Positions 8,180 to 15,755 of a DNA stretch of 34,616 bases are shown piece after piece; position 1 is the first letter of the stretch; each line of letters opens with the position of its first letter. The translations under genes were made by a program, and so were the position numbers. This stretch comes from Caldilineae bacterium (GTDB taxonomy: Bacteria; Chloroflexota; Anaerolineae; JAAEKA01). The notes beneath the pieces are model-generated. The model did not search any database. It had not been told where the DNA came from and saw only the letters and a list, made by a program, of their open reading frames with translations. Location: the NCBI GenBank assembly GCA_020634555.1, contig JACKBK010000035.1, positions 1 to 34,616 on the forward strand. Direction: 5' to 3'.

Positions 8180-10072
8180 GTGAACAAGAAACAAAAATGG
8201 TATGGCCTGGTCCTGGTTGTAGCCATCCTGCTGTCGGCCGTCTCACGAACCTGGGCCGCAGGAGGCACGATCTACCTGCCGCTGGTGTTGAAAGGCTGGA
8301 GCAGCAGTGGAGAGCCAACTGCCACACCGGTGGCTACGGCGACGGCAACGCCTACCAATACGCCTGCTTCCACGGCCACGCCGACCGCAACGGCCACTCG
8401 CACACCGACGCGCACGCCCACTGCGACGTCAACACCAACTACCAGGCCCACCAACACGCCTGCATCCACGGCTACGCCGACGGCGACAGCCACAGCTACC
8501 AGAACGGCCACGCCGACGACCCTACCTCCCAACACACCCACTTCGACGGCCACTGCTGCCAGCACAGCCACAGCTGTGGCTACGGCGACTGCTACACCGA
8601 CGCACACGCCTACTTGGACAGCGACCGCCACTAACACGGCCACGCCAACAGCGACTGCAACCAACCCACCGACCCGCACGCCAACTGCAACCGCGACGCC
8701 GACCAACACATCTACGGCCACGCCATCACCGACTGCCACAGCCACCAACACGGCGACACCGACGGCGACCGCAACGCCTACCCGCACACCGACATCTACG
8801 CCTACGCCGATGGCTACACCTACGTCATCCCCCGGTTATACGCTGATCACGTTGGGGACACCCATCACGGTCAGTGGCTCCGGCGCGGTGGTGTCAGGCA
8901 ACACGGTCACCATCGTCGATGGCGGCGCTTACCGCGTCGTCGGTACGCTGGCCGACGGTATGATCGAGGTCGATACAGCGGGAACGGTGGAGTTGACGCT
9001 GGCCGGCATGGCGCTGACGCACGCCGCAGGGCCGGCAATCGATGTGAGCAACGCCGAGTCGGTGTCGCTGGTGCTGGCCGCCGGCACCACCAACACGCTG
9101 GTCGATGGCGCTGACTACACCGGCTATGAGGCCAAGGGCACCTTGTTCAGCAACGACACGCTGGAGATCTCCGGCAGCGGCGCGTTGCAGGTCACGGGCC
9201 ACTACAAGCACGCCATTGTCAGCGATGACGATCTGATTATCCACGGCGGTGTGATCACCCTTGCCGCCACCACCGACGGCCTGCACGCCAACGACGATAT
9301 CTCCGTCTACGGCGGGACGATCCATGTGGTCCAGGCGCACGACGCCCTGGAGAGCGAAGGCACCCTGTCGATCTACGACGGCGCTCTAAACCTGGCGCCG
9401 GAAGATGATGGCATCATCGCCGAAGACACGCTGACCATCCACGGCGGCACGATCTATGTCAGCACCGGCACGGAAGGCATCGAGAGCAAGAACAACATCG
9501 TCATCAACGGCGGGTCGATCACGATCACCGTCAGCGACGACGGTCTGAACGCCACCAACGACATCACCGTCAACGGCGGGCAGATCTACGCTAACTCGAC
9601 TGCCGGCGATGCGGTGGACTCCAACGGCACCCTGCACTTCACCGGCGGCCTCACCGTGGCCCTGGGCGCCAACGTTCCGGAAGGCGGCCTGGACTGCGAC
9701 AACTGCCAGATCGTCTTCAACGGCGGCACCGTGGTGGGCGCCGGCGGCAGAAACAGCACGCCATCCAGCAACTCTGCCCAACGTGTGGTGGTGATGAGCA
9801 GCCGGCCGGTCGGAACGGCGATTCGCTTCCTGCGCGACGACGGCGTCGATGCGTTTGTCTTCCGCGTGACCAAGACCTACCAGAGCATGATCTACACAGC
9901 GCCGGAGCTTCTGCCCAACCGGACCTATACCGCCTACACGGGCGGGACGATCTCCGGCGGTACCGATTTTTACGGTCTGTACACAGGCGCCACCTACACC
10001 GGCGGCAGTGTGTGGACCACCTTCAACACCAACGCCGTGGTGACAACTATCGGAGGACCACCGGGTCCGTAG
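8180..10072 (+). CDS. Secreted beta-helix protein with Thr-Pro linker (Cthe_2159-like paralogue)
   Basis: This 630-aa protein has a GTG start spaced 8 nt from GAGG. Residues 1-27 form a signal peptide ending near VSRTWAAGG. Next comes IYLPLVLKG, a segment often seen in Chloroflexota exported proteins. About 175 residues of Thr/Pro/Ala repeats (TATPT, TNTPT) follow, probably an extended, perhaps glycosylated, wall or surface spacer. From about residue 220 the protein is the same beta-helix domain as its upstream neighbour, closely alike block by block (for example LADGMIEV, GTLFSNDTLEISGSGALQ and NGGQIYA). The pair looks like a tandem duplication with the linker gained or lost. The ligand is unknown. 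A terminator follows at 10095. Confidence 0.82.
   Translation: MNKKQKWYGLVLVVAILLSAVSRTWAAGGTIYLPLVLKGWSSSGEPTATPVATATATPTNTPASTATPTATATRTPTRTPTATSTPTTRPTNTPASTATPTATATATRTATPTTLPPNTPTSTATAASTATAVATATATPTHTPTWTATATNTATPTATATNPPTRTPTATATPTNTSTATPSPTATATNTATPTATATPTRTPTSTPTPMATPTSSPGYTLITLGTPITVSGSGAVVSGNTVTIVDGGAYRVVGTLADGMIEVDTAGTVELTLAGMALTHAAGPAIDVSNAESVSLVLAAGTTNTLVDGADYTGYEAKGTLFSNDTLEISGSGALQVTGHYKHAIVSDDDLIIHGGVITLAATTDGLHANDDISVYGGTIHVVQAHDALESEGTLSIYDGALNLAPEDDGIIAEDTLTIHGGTIYVSTGTEGIESKNNIVINGGSITITVSDDGLNATNDITVNGGQIYANSTAGDAVDSNGTLHFTGGLTVALGANVPEGGLDCDNCQIVFNGGTVVGAGGRNSTPSSNSAQRVVVMSSRPVGTAIRFLRDDGVDAFVFRVTKTYQSMIYTAPELLPNRTYTAYTGGTISGGTDFYGLYTGATYTGGSVWTTFNTNAVVTTIGGPPGP
8311..8835 (+). 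repeat. Low-complexity linker repeat inside the second beta-helix gene
   Basis: Degenerate ACGCCNACNGCN-type units encode Thr-Pro-Ala repeats. The composition keeps three other frames open for long stretches, including a Val/Gly frame on the minus strand; these are artefacts. Such tracts are prone to length change. Confidence 0.85.
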
Positions 10073-10094
10073 CCCCCGAACGATCCTGACAGCA

Positions 10095-10126
10095 AAACAC
10101 CCCTCGTCGCTCGACGAGGGGTGTTT
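10095..10126. terminator. Bidirectional rho-independent terminator
   Basis: AAACACCCCTCGTC pairs with GACGAGGGGTGTTT, giving a 14-bp stem and a 4-base loop. T-rich sequence flanks it on both sides (TTTGTT on plus, TTTTGC on minus). It lies between the converging beta-helix and ferritin genes. Confidence 0.85.
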
Positions 10127-10148
10127 GTTAAAAGGGCGCTTTTTCGGT

Positions 10149-10652
10149 TTATTCTGCCGCGCCGCCCTGGCGGGCGCCGAGCTGCTGGTCCAGCATATAC
10201 ATGGCAGCCGGCGAGTCCTGGATCATCTTGATCTGTGCCACGATGTCGCCGACGCTCTTCTCTTCCTCAACCTGCTCGTTGATAAACCACTGGAGCATGG
10301 CCTGGGTTGGATAGTCGTTTTCCTGGGCGGCCAGGGCGTACAGGTCGTGGATCGACTTGCTGACCTTGCGCTCGTGTTCCAGCGACTGCTCGAACACCTC
10401 CAGCGGCGAGCCGAAGGTCAGCGGCGGCTGCTGGAGGGCCTGAAGCTGCACGAGACCGCCGCGGTCCACGATGAAGTCGAAGATCTTCATGGCGTGGCCG
10501 TGCTCTTCGTCGTGCTGATTGCGCATCCAGTTCGCTGCGCCGGGCAGATTCTCGGCCTCGAAGTACGCGGCCATGGAAAGGTAGATGTACGAGGAGTAAA
10601 GCTCCTTCTGGATCTGGTCGTTAAGCGCCTTTTCGACGGCTTCTGTCAACAT
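10149..10652 (-). CDS. ftnA: Ferritin (non-haem, FtnA type)
   Basis: This 167-aa iron-storage ferritin would form a 24-mer cage that oxidises Fe(II) and stores ferric mineral in the cytosol. The ferroxidase residues are visible: E in QKELYSSYIYLSMAAYFE, the EEHGHAMK E-x-x-H motif, and E/Q residues in FINEQVEEEKSV. Length and helix pattern match the bacterial ferritin family rather than bacterioferritin; I see no haem-ligand Met in the expected context. The start follows AGGAGGCAACTACT. It is a single gene with its own promoter (10734-10762) and a dyad near the transcription start. Confidence 0.93.
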   Translation of the reverse strand: MLTEAVEKALNDQIQKELYSSYIYLSMAAYFEAENLPGAANWMRNQHDEEHGHAMKIFDFIVDRGGLVQLQALQQPPLTFGSPLEVFEQSLEHERKVSKSIHDLYALAAQENDYPTQAMLQWFINEQVEEEKSVGDIVAQIKMIQDSPAAMYMLDQQLGARQGGAAE

Positions 10653-10711
10653 AGTAGTTGCCTCCTGATCACTTGGCTACGACTTAGGATACGGGAGTAG
10701 CCTGTTCCCGC

Positions 10712-10728
10712 CAGAACACATTGTTCTG
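10712..10728. promoter_or_regulatory. Candidate operator dyad downstream of the ferritin -10
   Basis: CAGAACA-CAT-TGTTCTG is a perfect 7+7 dyad beginning a few bases after the predicted -10, overlapping or just after the transcription start. The position suits a repressor site. I cannot match it to a Fur or PerR box. Confidence 0.4.
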
Positions 10729-10733
10729 TTGCT

Positions 10734-10762
10734 ATTGTATCCCGCGGAAAAACAGAGGTCAA
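10734..10762 (-). promoter_or_regulatory. sigma70-type promoter for ferritin
   Basis: Minus strand: TTGACC (10757-10762), 17-nt spacer, TACAAT (10734-10739). Confidence 0.8.
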
Positions 10763-10836
10763 ACCTCGATGCCGGCTTGTAAATGGTGACTATGCCCATT
10801 GACAGCCACCCCACCCGTGGTATACTCAGGCTACAG

Positions 10837-10881
10837 GCACCCGTTCGCCGGTCTACTTCCCCCCAACCGATGAACGGGTGC
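10837..10881. terminator. Hairpin after the GNAT gene
   Basis: GCACCCGTTC (10837-10846) pairs with GAACGGGTGC (10872-10881). There is no clear T-run on the minus strand, so termination is only possible. Confidence 0.35.
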
Positions 10882-10890
10882 GTTTGCGTG

Positions 10891-11877
10891 CTAACGGCTG
10901 GATGGGTTCAACTTCTCCCACGATATCCAGCCCGGCAGCCGCCGGTAGCCCAGCTTTTCGTTAAGGTTGAGGATCGGCGGGTTGGCGGTGTCGTTGTGGG
11001 CGCGCACCTCGTGCTGGCCACGCTCGCGCAGGAAACGGAACGAGTGCAGCTTGAGCGCCATGGCCAGGCCGCGGCCGCGGTGGGCGCGCAGCACGCCGGT
11101 GGAACCTGTGAAGGCCGTGCCAACCGGCGGAATCTCAACCAGCGTCAGACCAACCCACTCGTCGCCCTGCTTGGCAAGAAACATGGCTTCTGTGTCGCTG
11201 ATTGGGCTGTCCAGCGTCCAGGCGCGCCACTGCTCGTAGGTTGTCTTGGGATAGGCGCCACCGGGAAAGGGGACATCCACCATGATCTCGTCGTAAAGAT
11301 CGTAGAGGCGCCGGTCGGCGTCGGCGACCCGAGCGCGTTCGTCTGCAAAGGTCGTCAACGTGTAGCCGGCCGCGCGAATCCTGTCGAATGCAGCCACAAA
11401 CGGCTCTTCGGCGAAGGTGTCGAGGTCCAGCGTCGACTCGAAGCGGATGCCAATCCTGTGGTAGCCATGGGCTCCGGCAAAGGCGGCGCCGTCCAGGTGA
11501 TCCTCTCGGCCGTTGGACCACAGCCGCTGCGCACCTTGCTGCCAAGCGAAGGGTTCCACGGTTACCAGCAGCTCGCGGCCCGCTCCCTGGCGGCGATAGG
11601 AGGGATGCACCAGCAGTTCCAGCCAATACGCACCCGGCGTCACCATCCAGAATGGGTCAAAGCAGGTAGCGAACCCGGCTGTCTTGCCATCCTGCCATTC
11701 GGCCACAGCGCGGCGCCGCGGGACATCGCTGGGAAAGCTGCTCTCCCAGTATTCCATCTGTTCTATCGTAGTTGGCTCCTCAGGATAGCCAAGGTTGATC
11801 GCCTCGACGAAATCCGGGATGTCCTCCGCCCGGAAATCGCGCAGGTGGAAAGGCTTGGATGAATTGGTTTCGTTCAT
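10891..11877 (-). CDS. GNAT family N-acetyltransferase (double domain)
   Basis: A predicted acetyl-CoA-dependent N-acyltransferase of about 328 aa, roughly twice a single GNAT domain. The first domain shows LELLVHPSYRRQGAGRELL, the R/Q-x-x-G-x-G/A acetyl-CoA motif, near residues 88-106. A second GNAT-like half covers about residues 165-320 and contains STGVLRAHRGRGLAMALK (RGRG) and NEKLGYRR. The ATG at 11877 (MNETNSSK) is preferred over the one nine bases upstream because GAGG is properly spaced only from the former. The substrate is unknown. Confidence 0.85.
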   Translation of the reverse strand: MNETNSSKPFHLRDFRAEDIPDFVEAINLGYPEEPTTIEQMEYWESSFPSDVPRRRAVAEWQDGKTAGFATCFDPFWMVTPGAYWLELLVHPSYRRQGAGRELLVTVEPFAWQQGAQRLWSNGREDHLDGAAFAGAHGYHRIGIRFESTLDLDTFAEEPFVAAFDRIRAAGYTLTTFADERARVADADRRLYDLYDEIMVDVPFPGGAYPKTTYEQWRAWTLDSPISDTEAMFLAKQGDEWVGLTLVEIPPVGTAFTGSTGVLRAHRGRGLAMALKLHSFRFLRERGQHEVRAHNDTANPPILNLNEKLGYRRLPGWISWEKLNPSSR

Positions 11878-11899
11878 AACAGGCATACCTCAATTGCAA

Positions 11900-12190
11900 G
11901 ACATGCACCCGGCCGGGCGGCCCCGGCACTCCGATCAATGAAAATGAGCGGGACTCGGTCAGAGACCGGCCCGAGCGAAACTCTATTTTCGAAGCAGGCG
12001 CCGGGACGGGCTGCGCCCGACACCCCGATCGATGAAAACCGCGGGGCACGGTCGGCCCCTCCGGGAGGCTTTGCACAGACCGGCCCGAGCGAGGTGTTAT
12101 TTTCAAGACAGGCACCGGGACGGGTTGCGCCTGGCACCACAAGGGATGAAAACGGCAGAGAATACGGTGAGGCGCAGTTTTCAACGCACG
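11900..12190. repeat. Three imperfect ~100-bp tandem repeats
   Basis: Three units start near 11900, 11991 and 12107. Each carries a GGCRCCGGGACGGGYTGCGCC-like head, then a GATGAAAA segment, then (units 1 and 2) CCGGCCCGAGCGA and TATTTTC. Units differ in length through an insertion in unit 2. They fill the gap between the GNAT gene and tRNA-Glu. They are not a CRISPR, because the units are adjacent and degenerate. Confidence 0.75.
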
Positions 12191-12199
12191 GGCGTACAA

Positions 12200-12228
12200 C
12201 AAAACGACCTCGCCTGAAGCGAGGTCGT
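12200..12228 (-). terminator. Terminator of tRNA-Glu
   Basis: ACGACCTCGC pairs with GCGAGGTCGT (10 bp, 5-nt loop, 12204-12228). On the minus strand it is followed by TTTTGTTG. It sits just past the tRNA 3' end. Confidence 0.85.
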
Positions 12229-12246
12229 GAAGCACAAGTGGTCCTG

Positions 12247-12319
12247 TGCCCCCAAGGGGATTCGAACCCCTGTCGCAGGCTTGAAAGGCCTGTGTCCTAG
12301 TCCTCTAGACGATGGGGGC
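12247..12319 (-). tRNA. tRNA-Glu (TTC anticodon)
   Basis: The minus strand folds as a full cloverleaf. The acceptor stem is GCCCCCA with TGGGGGC and discriminator A. The anticodon stem CAGGC/GCCTG encloses loop CTTTCAA, so the anticodon is TTC. The T arm AGGGG-TTCGAAT-CCCCT is canonical. CCA is not encoded. Confidence 0.97.
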
Positions 12320-12341
12320 GTCTTGCGGTACGGCAGGTCGC

Positions 12342-12370
12342 ATTCTAACATTGAAGGCATAGAGCGTCAA
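12342..12370 (-). promoter_or_regulatory. Promoter of tRNA-Glu
   Basis: Minus strand: TTGACG (12365-12370), 17-nt spacer, TAGAAT (12342-12347). It lies about 23 nt ahead of the mature tRNA 5' end. Confidence 0.8.
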
Positions 12371-12456
12371 GTCAGAGACCATCTGCGCAGCGGTCAACCT
12401 GTCGGGGCCAGACGTTGGCAGACAGTTCCTTGACTCGCGAGGCAAGGCCCCAGCTT

Positions 12457-12484
12457 TTGAAGCCTCGCCCTGACGTGTTACAAT
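12457..12484 (+). promoter_or_regulatory. Promoter for the DedA/CBS pair
   Basis: TTGAAG (12457-12462), 16-nt spacer, TACAAT (12479-12484). Confidence 0.6.
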
Positions 12485-12500
12485 GTAGTTGATCTATCTG

Positions 12501-12531
12501 TTCCCCGGAGTTTGACTGTTCCGGGGAATTT
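12501..12531 (+). promoter_or_regulatory. Leader hairpin ahead of the DedA gene
   Basis: TTCCCCGG pairs with CCGGGGAA around a 12-nt loop and is followed by TTTG. It starts about 10 nt after the predicted transcription start. It could be an attenuator-like or stability hairpin, but the T-run is short. Confidence 0.4.
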
Positions 12532-12590
12532 GTTGATCTGAACGAAACCTGGCGGCTCGCACAGCGGGCCTGCATCCGGAGAATTCTGTC

Positions 12591-13244
12591 TTGGAACACC
12601 TTATCGCACAGTACATCGTACCGCTTCTGGAGAGTCTGTTTCACGCCATCGGCTGGCCCGGTGTCGTGATCATCATGGCGCTGGAGAGCGCCAACATTCC
12701 CATTCCCAGCGAGATTACCATGCCGCTGGCCGGCTGGCTGCTGATCCCTACCGGCGTGATGTGGTGGCAGGCATTTATTATCGGCGGCTTTTTCGGCGCT
12801 CTGGGCTGCCTCATCGGTTCTTCCATTTCCTACGGAATGGGATACTGGGGCGGGCGGCCGTTTGTTGAACGCTACGGCAAGTATATCCTCGTCAACCAGA
12901 AGGACATCGATAACTTCGACCGCCTGTTCACCCGCTGGGGCCAGGGAGTCAATTTTGCTGCCCGCCTGCTGCCGATTGTGCGCACCTTTATTTCCTTCCC
13001 CGCCGGCGTGTTCAAGGTCAAGTTCGTGCCCTTTGCCTTTTTGACCTACATCGGCTCGTTCATCTGGTGCGGCGCGCTGGCGTTGGTTGGCTGGATGTGG
13101 GGCGACCACTGGGAGCAAATCCTGGGCATCATGGGACCGCTGAAGTACCCGGTGATGGCCGGCGTGGTCATCGCCATCGGCTATTACGTCTGGCACCATC
13201 TGCGCCGCGGCGTGACCCACGAGACGGCGAGCGCGACCGAGTAG
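12591..13244 (+). CDS. DedA family membrane protein (VTT domain)
   Basis: This 217-aa inner-membrane protein belongs to the DedA/VTT family, whose members are implicated in lipid-carrier flipping and membrane homeostasis. The family's acidic-proline signature appears as LESANIPIPSEITMPLAGWLL. The arginine motif appears as AARLLPIVRTFISFPAG. Several hydrophobic helices flank them, ending with the segment VMAGVVIAIGYYVW. The start is TTG, with GGAG about 10 nt upstream. The CBS-ACT gene follows after 48 nt on the same strand, so co-transcription is likely. Confidence 0.9.
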   Translation: MEHLIAQYIVPLLESLFHAIGWPGVVIIMALESANIPIPSEITMPLAGWLLIPTGVMWWQAFIIGGFFGALGCLIGSSISYGMGYWGGRPFVERYGKYILVNQKDIDNFDRLFTRWGQGVNFAARLLPIVRTFISFPAGVFKVKFVPFAFLTYIGSFIWCGALALVGWMWGDHWEQILGIMGPLKYPVMAGVVIAIGYYVWHHLRRGVTHETASATE

Positions 13245-13292
13245 CTGCATTCAAGATAACAAAACATCAGAACTGAACCAAAGGAGGTTCCC

Positions 13293-13934
13293 ATGCTTGT
13301 AGGCGAGCGAATGATACACCCCGTGATTTCTGTCGGTCCCGACGTGCCGGTGATGGATGCACTGGAGATGTTGCGGCGCGAGCACATCCGGCGCGCGCCG
13401 GTGGTGGAGAACGGCAAGTTGGTGGGGATCGTGTCCGAGAACGATCTGCGCAACGCCAGCCCCGGCCAGGCCACGACTCTCAGCGTCTGGGAGATCAACT
13501 ACCTGGTGAGCAAGATAACGGTGCGCAAGGTGATGACCAAGGAGGTGGTCACCACCGTTGAGGATACGCCCATCGAGGAAGCGGCCCGCATCATGGCCGA
13601 CCACAAGGTAGGCGGGCTGCCGGTGCTGCGGGACGGCAAGGTAGTGGGCATCATCACCGAGACCGACATTTTCAAGGTGATGCTGGAGATGCTGGGCGCA
13701 CGCCAGAAAGCGGTGCGGGTCAGCGTCATCGTGCCCAATGTGGCGGGCGAGATAGCCTCGCTCAGCAAAGCGATCTTCGAGCTGGGCGGCAACATCATCG
13801 CGCTGGGCACCTTCGCCGGTGACGACCCGTCTACATCGGAGCTGGTTTTCAAGGTCGCCGGCCCGGACGAAGCCACGCTTAAGGCCGCGCTGGAACCTCG
13901 CTCCATGGAAGTACGCGACGTCCGCACCTGTTAA
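13293..13934 (+). CDS. CBS domain pair with C-terminal ACT-like domain
   Basis: This 213-aa cytosolic sensor-type protein resembles AcuB. CBS 1 covers about residues 7-60 (MIHPVISVGPDVPVMDALEM). CBS 2 covers about 78-135 (VMTKEVVTTVEDTPIEEAA, GIITETDIF). From about residue 140 an ACT-like fold follows (VRVSVIVPNVAGEIASLSKA). CBS pairs usually bind adenine nucleotides and ACT domains bind small ligands, so a regulatory role is likely; the target is unknown. The start has an ideal site, AAAGGAGGTTCCC. Confidence 0.85.
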   Translation: MLVGERMIHPVISVGPDVPVMDALEMLRREHIRRAPVVENGKLVGIVSENDLRNASPGQATTLSVWEINYLVSKITVRKVMTKEVVTTVEDTPIEEAARIMADHKVGGLPVLRDGKVVGIITETDIFKVMLEMLGARQKAVRVSVIVPNVAGEIASLSKAIFELGGNIIALGTFAGDDPSTSELVFKVAGPDEATLKAALEPRSMEVRDVRTC

Positions 13935-13952
13935 CACTCCTGCACCTGCTCC

Positions 13953-14028
13953 TTCTCCTACTCATCCTCCTACTCGTACTCCTACTCAATTTGGAGTAGG
14001 AGTACGAGTAGGAGGATGAGTAGGAGAA
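13953..14028. repeat. Perfect 35-bp inverted repeat made of CTCNTA hexamers
   Basis: The arms at 13953-13987 and 13994-14028 are exact reverse complements with the 6-nt loop AATTTG. Each arm is built from hexamers such as CTCCTA, CTCATC and CTCGTA. It lies between converging genes and could end transcription both ways, although no T-run follows. Confidence 0.85.
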
Positions 14029-14047
14029 ATATGATGAGCAGAAGGTC

Positions 14048-14566
14048 TCACCCCACCGCGGCCTTGAGCAGCTTCGGCGTCACCAGCCACTGCAACTGGC
14101 CGCATCCGGGCTGCGTTTCACGCCAGACGTCCACGGCAAGAACCAGGTGCGCGGCGGCCGCAGTGGGCATACGCAGGCTGTAGGCCCCTGGTCCGTCCGC
14201 GCCGATCAACGCGCCGGCCAGGTCCTCGAAGCCGGGGTTGTGGCCCACCATCAGCACATGGCCGGCGTCGTCGCGCAGGGAGCGCACCACCGCCAGCAAG
14301 GAATCGCTGCTGGCCGCGTAAATATTCTCCTCCCAACGAATGCGTGTGTTGTAGCCTGCCTCCTGCGCAAACAGGTCGCACGTCTGGCGTGCCCGACGCG
14401 CTGGCGAACTGACGATCAAGTCCGGCGTCAGCCCGACCTGCTGGAAGAACTGCCCCACAAAAGGCGCATCCCTGCGCCCGCGATCGTTCAGCGGCCGGTC
14501 GTAATCAGCCATCCCCGGATTGTCCCAGGACGACTTGGCATGGCGCAACAACGTCAGCAGTTTCAT
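14048..14566 (-). CDS. SixA-like histidine phosphatase
   Basis: This 172-aa protein has a phosphoglycerate-mutase-like fold. The N-terminal RHG-type motif is LLRHAKSSW, with the catalytic His at residue 8. SSPARRARQTCDLF supplies the second Arg, and VLMVGHNPGFEDLAGAL supplies the second catalytic His. SixA proteins remove phosphate from protein histidines; the substrate here is unproven. The start follows AAAGGAGCTGAACG. Hexamer repeats flank the gene on both sides. Confidence 0.9.
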   Translation of the reverse strand: MKLLTLLRHAKSSWDNPGMADYDRPLNDRGRRDAPFVGQFFQQVGLTPDLIVSSPARRARQTCDLFAQEAGYNTRIRWEENIYAASSDSLLAVVRSLRDDAGHVLMVGHNPGFEDLAGALIGADGPGAYSLRMPTAAAAHLVLAVDVWRETQPGCGQLQWLVTPKLLKAAVG

Positions 14567-14933
14567 CGTTCAGCTCCTTTTTCTCATACTCCTACTCATA
14601 CTCATACTCATACTCCTGCTGCTCCTCATCCTCCCCAAGTTCTCTAAGTGCAAGACGACGCGGGGTAGCAGGAGCCAGAAGAGTGCGCCTTCACTTCAAC
14701 TGCGAGGTTGTCGTCCAGCGAGCTTCGCATGGCGACGCGACATGAATTGTCGTCGTGCTGAGAGATGATGATGTCCAGTTCGGCGCAGTCGGTCACAGCG
14801 TGCAGGGAAGCGGATAGCGGTTGCTCCATTCTAGCGCGGCGGCAGTTGATTGTCAATCGAGTTGCGCGTGGCGATCCCTTCCTTCTCGTACCCGTCCGAT
14901 CCCCGAAGAGGATGAGGACGAGTAGGAGGAGAG
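14567..14933. other. Gap of 367 bp with hexamer tract, no convincing gene
   Basis: It holds the CTCATA tract at 14581-14634 and a purine-rich GAGGATGAGGACGAGTAGGA stretch ending just before the metallophosphoesterase stop. The middle has open frames up to about 70 codons on both strands without a ribosome binding site or recognisable motif. Confidence 0.6.
14581..14634. repeat. CTCATA/CTCCTA hexamer tract
   Basis: About six hexamer units (CTCATA, CTCCTA, CTCATA x3, CTCCTG) decay into CTCCTCATCC. The hexamers are the same type as in the 35-bp hairpin at 13953. The tract begins about 15 nt upstream of the SixA-like start codon, on its 5' untranslated side. Confidence 0.8.
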
Positions 14934-15755
14934 CTAGGCTGCGCGCAGCGTCAACACCGTCACCTCCGGCGGGCAGTTGAAACGCACAGCCGGGGCAATC
15001 AGCCCGATGCCGCGGTTGGTATAGAGCTGCAACCCCGCCACCTCGTACAAACCGGCCGGGTACTTGCGTCCCAACCAGGGCAACACCGGCGGTCCCACCA
15101 GCGGCAGGTTGATCTGCCCGCCATGGCTGTGGCCGGACAGTTGCAGGTCCACCGGGTAGGCAGACGCCTCGTCACCGTAGTCCGGCTCGTGGCAGAGCAA
15201 TACCGTCGTCTCGCCGTCCGGCACGTCGCGCAGCGCGCGCCGGATGTCCTGCCTGCGCTCCCACACGTCGTCCAGCCCAGCCAGCCACAACGGCGCGTCG
15301 GTTGGCAGCCGCACTGCCTGGTTGACCAGCAGCGTCACGCCGGCGGCTGCCAGCGCCGCCGCGACCTGCTCGGCGCCGCTCCAGTGGTCGTGGTTGCCGA
15401 AGACAGCGAAGACGCCCAACGGTGCAGCCAGTTCCCGCAGCGGCTCCACCAGGCCGGCTGCAAAGCTGGCGTCGCGCCAGATGAAGTCGCCGGTCAACAT
15501 CACCGCGTCCGGCGACTGGCGGTTGACCAGCGTCACAGCGCGTTGGAGGTCACCCGGCGTCACCAGCGGGCTGTGATGGATGTCGCTGAGCTGCGCGATC
15601 CGCAGCCCGTCCAGCCGCGCCGGCAGACGCGCCAGGCGAATCTCCTGACGCTCCACCACCGGCCAGTTGGGTTCCACCAACGTTGCCCAGCCTGCGCCCG
15701 CTGCCAGCGCTGCTACACCGGCCCCTGTCAGCCCAAGGAACTGGCGCCTGTTCAT
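14934..15755 (-). CDS. Tat-exported metallophosphoesterase (YkuE-like)
   Basis: This 273-aa calcineurin-type phosphoesterase begins with a twin-arginine signal, MNRRQFLGLTGAGVAALAAG, so it is probably exported folded. The five metal motifs are present: QLSDIHHS, LTGDFIW, FGNHDHW, LLCHEPDY and LSGHSHGGQ. Relatives act on phosphodiesters or lipid-linked pyrophosphates; the substrate here is unknown. Its ATG overlaps the stop of the upstream MFS gene by 4 nt, so the two are translationally coupled. Confidence 0.9.
   Translation of the reverse strand: MNRRQFLGLTGAGVAALAAGAGWATLVEPNWPVVERQEIRLARLPARLDGLRIAQLSDIHHSPLVTPGDLQRAVTLVNRQSPDAVMLTGDFIWRDASFAAGLVEPLRELAAPLGVFAVFGNHDHWSGAEQVAAALAAAGVTLLVNQAVRLPTDAPLWLAGLDDVWERRQDIRRALRDVPDGETTVLLCHEPDYGDEASAYPVDLQLSGHSHGGQINLPLVGPPVLPWLGRKYPAGLYEVAGLQLYTNRGIGLIAPAVRFNCPPEVTVLTLRAA

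Noticed and set aside
8197..8846. Long open frames overlapping the Thr-Pro linker (His/Asp-rich, Arg/Pro-rich and minus-strand Val/Gly-rich)
   Set aside because: They come from the period of the repeat DNA in other frames. None has a start site or domain, and the Thr-Pro frame links a signal peptide to the beta-helix domain.
11900..12190. CRISPR-like appearance of the three repeated units
   Set aside because: Units are about 100 bp, degenerate and contiguous, with no constant repeat and variable spacer, and no cas genes are seen.
14644..14856. 70-codon minus-strand frame between the SixA-like and metallophosphoesterase genes
   Set aside because: It has no ribosome binding site and no recognisable motif, and a plus-strand frame overlaps it.
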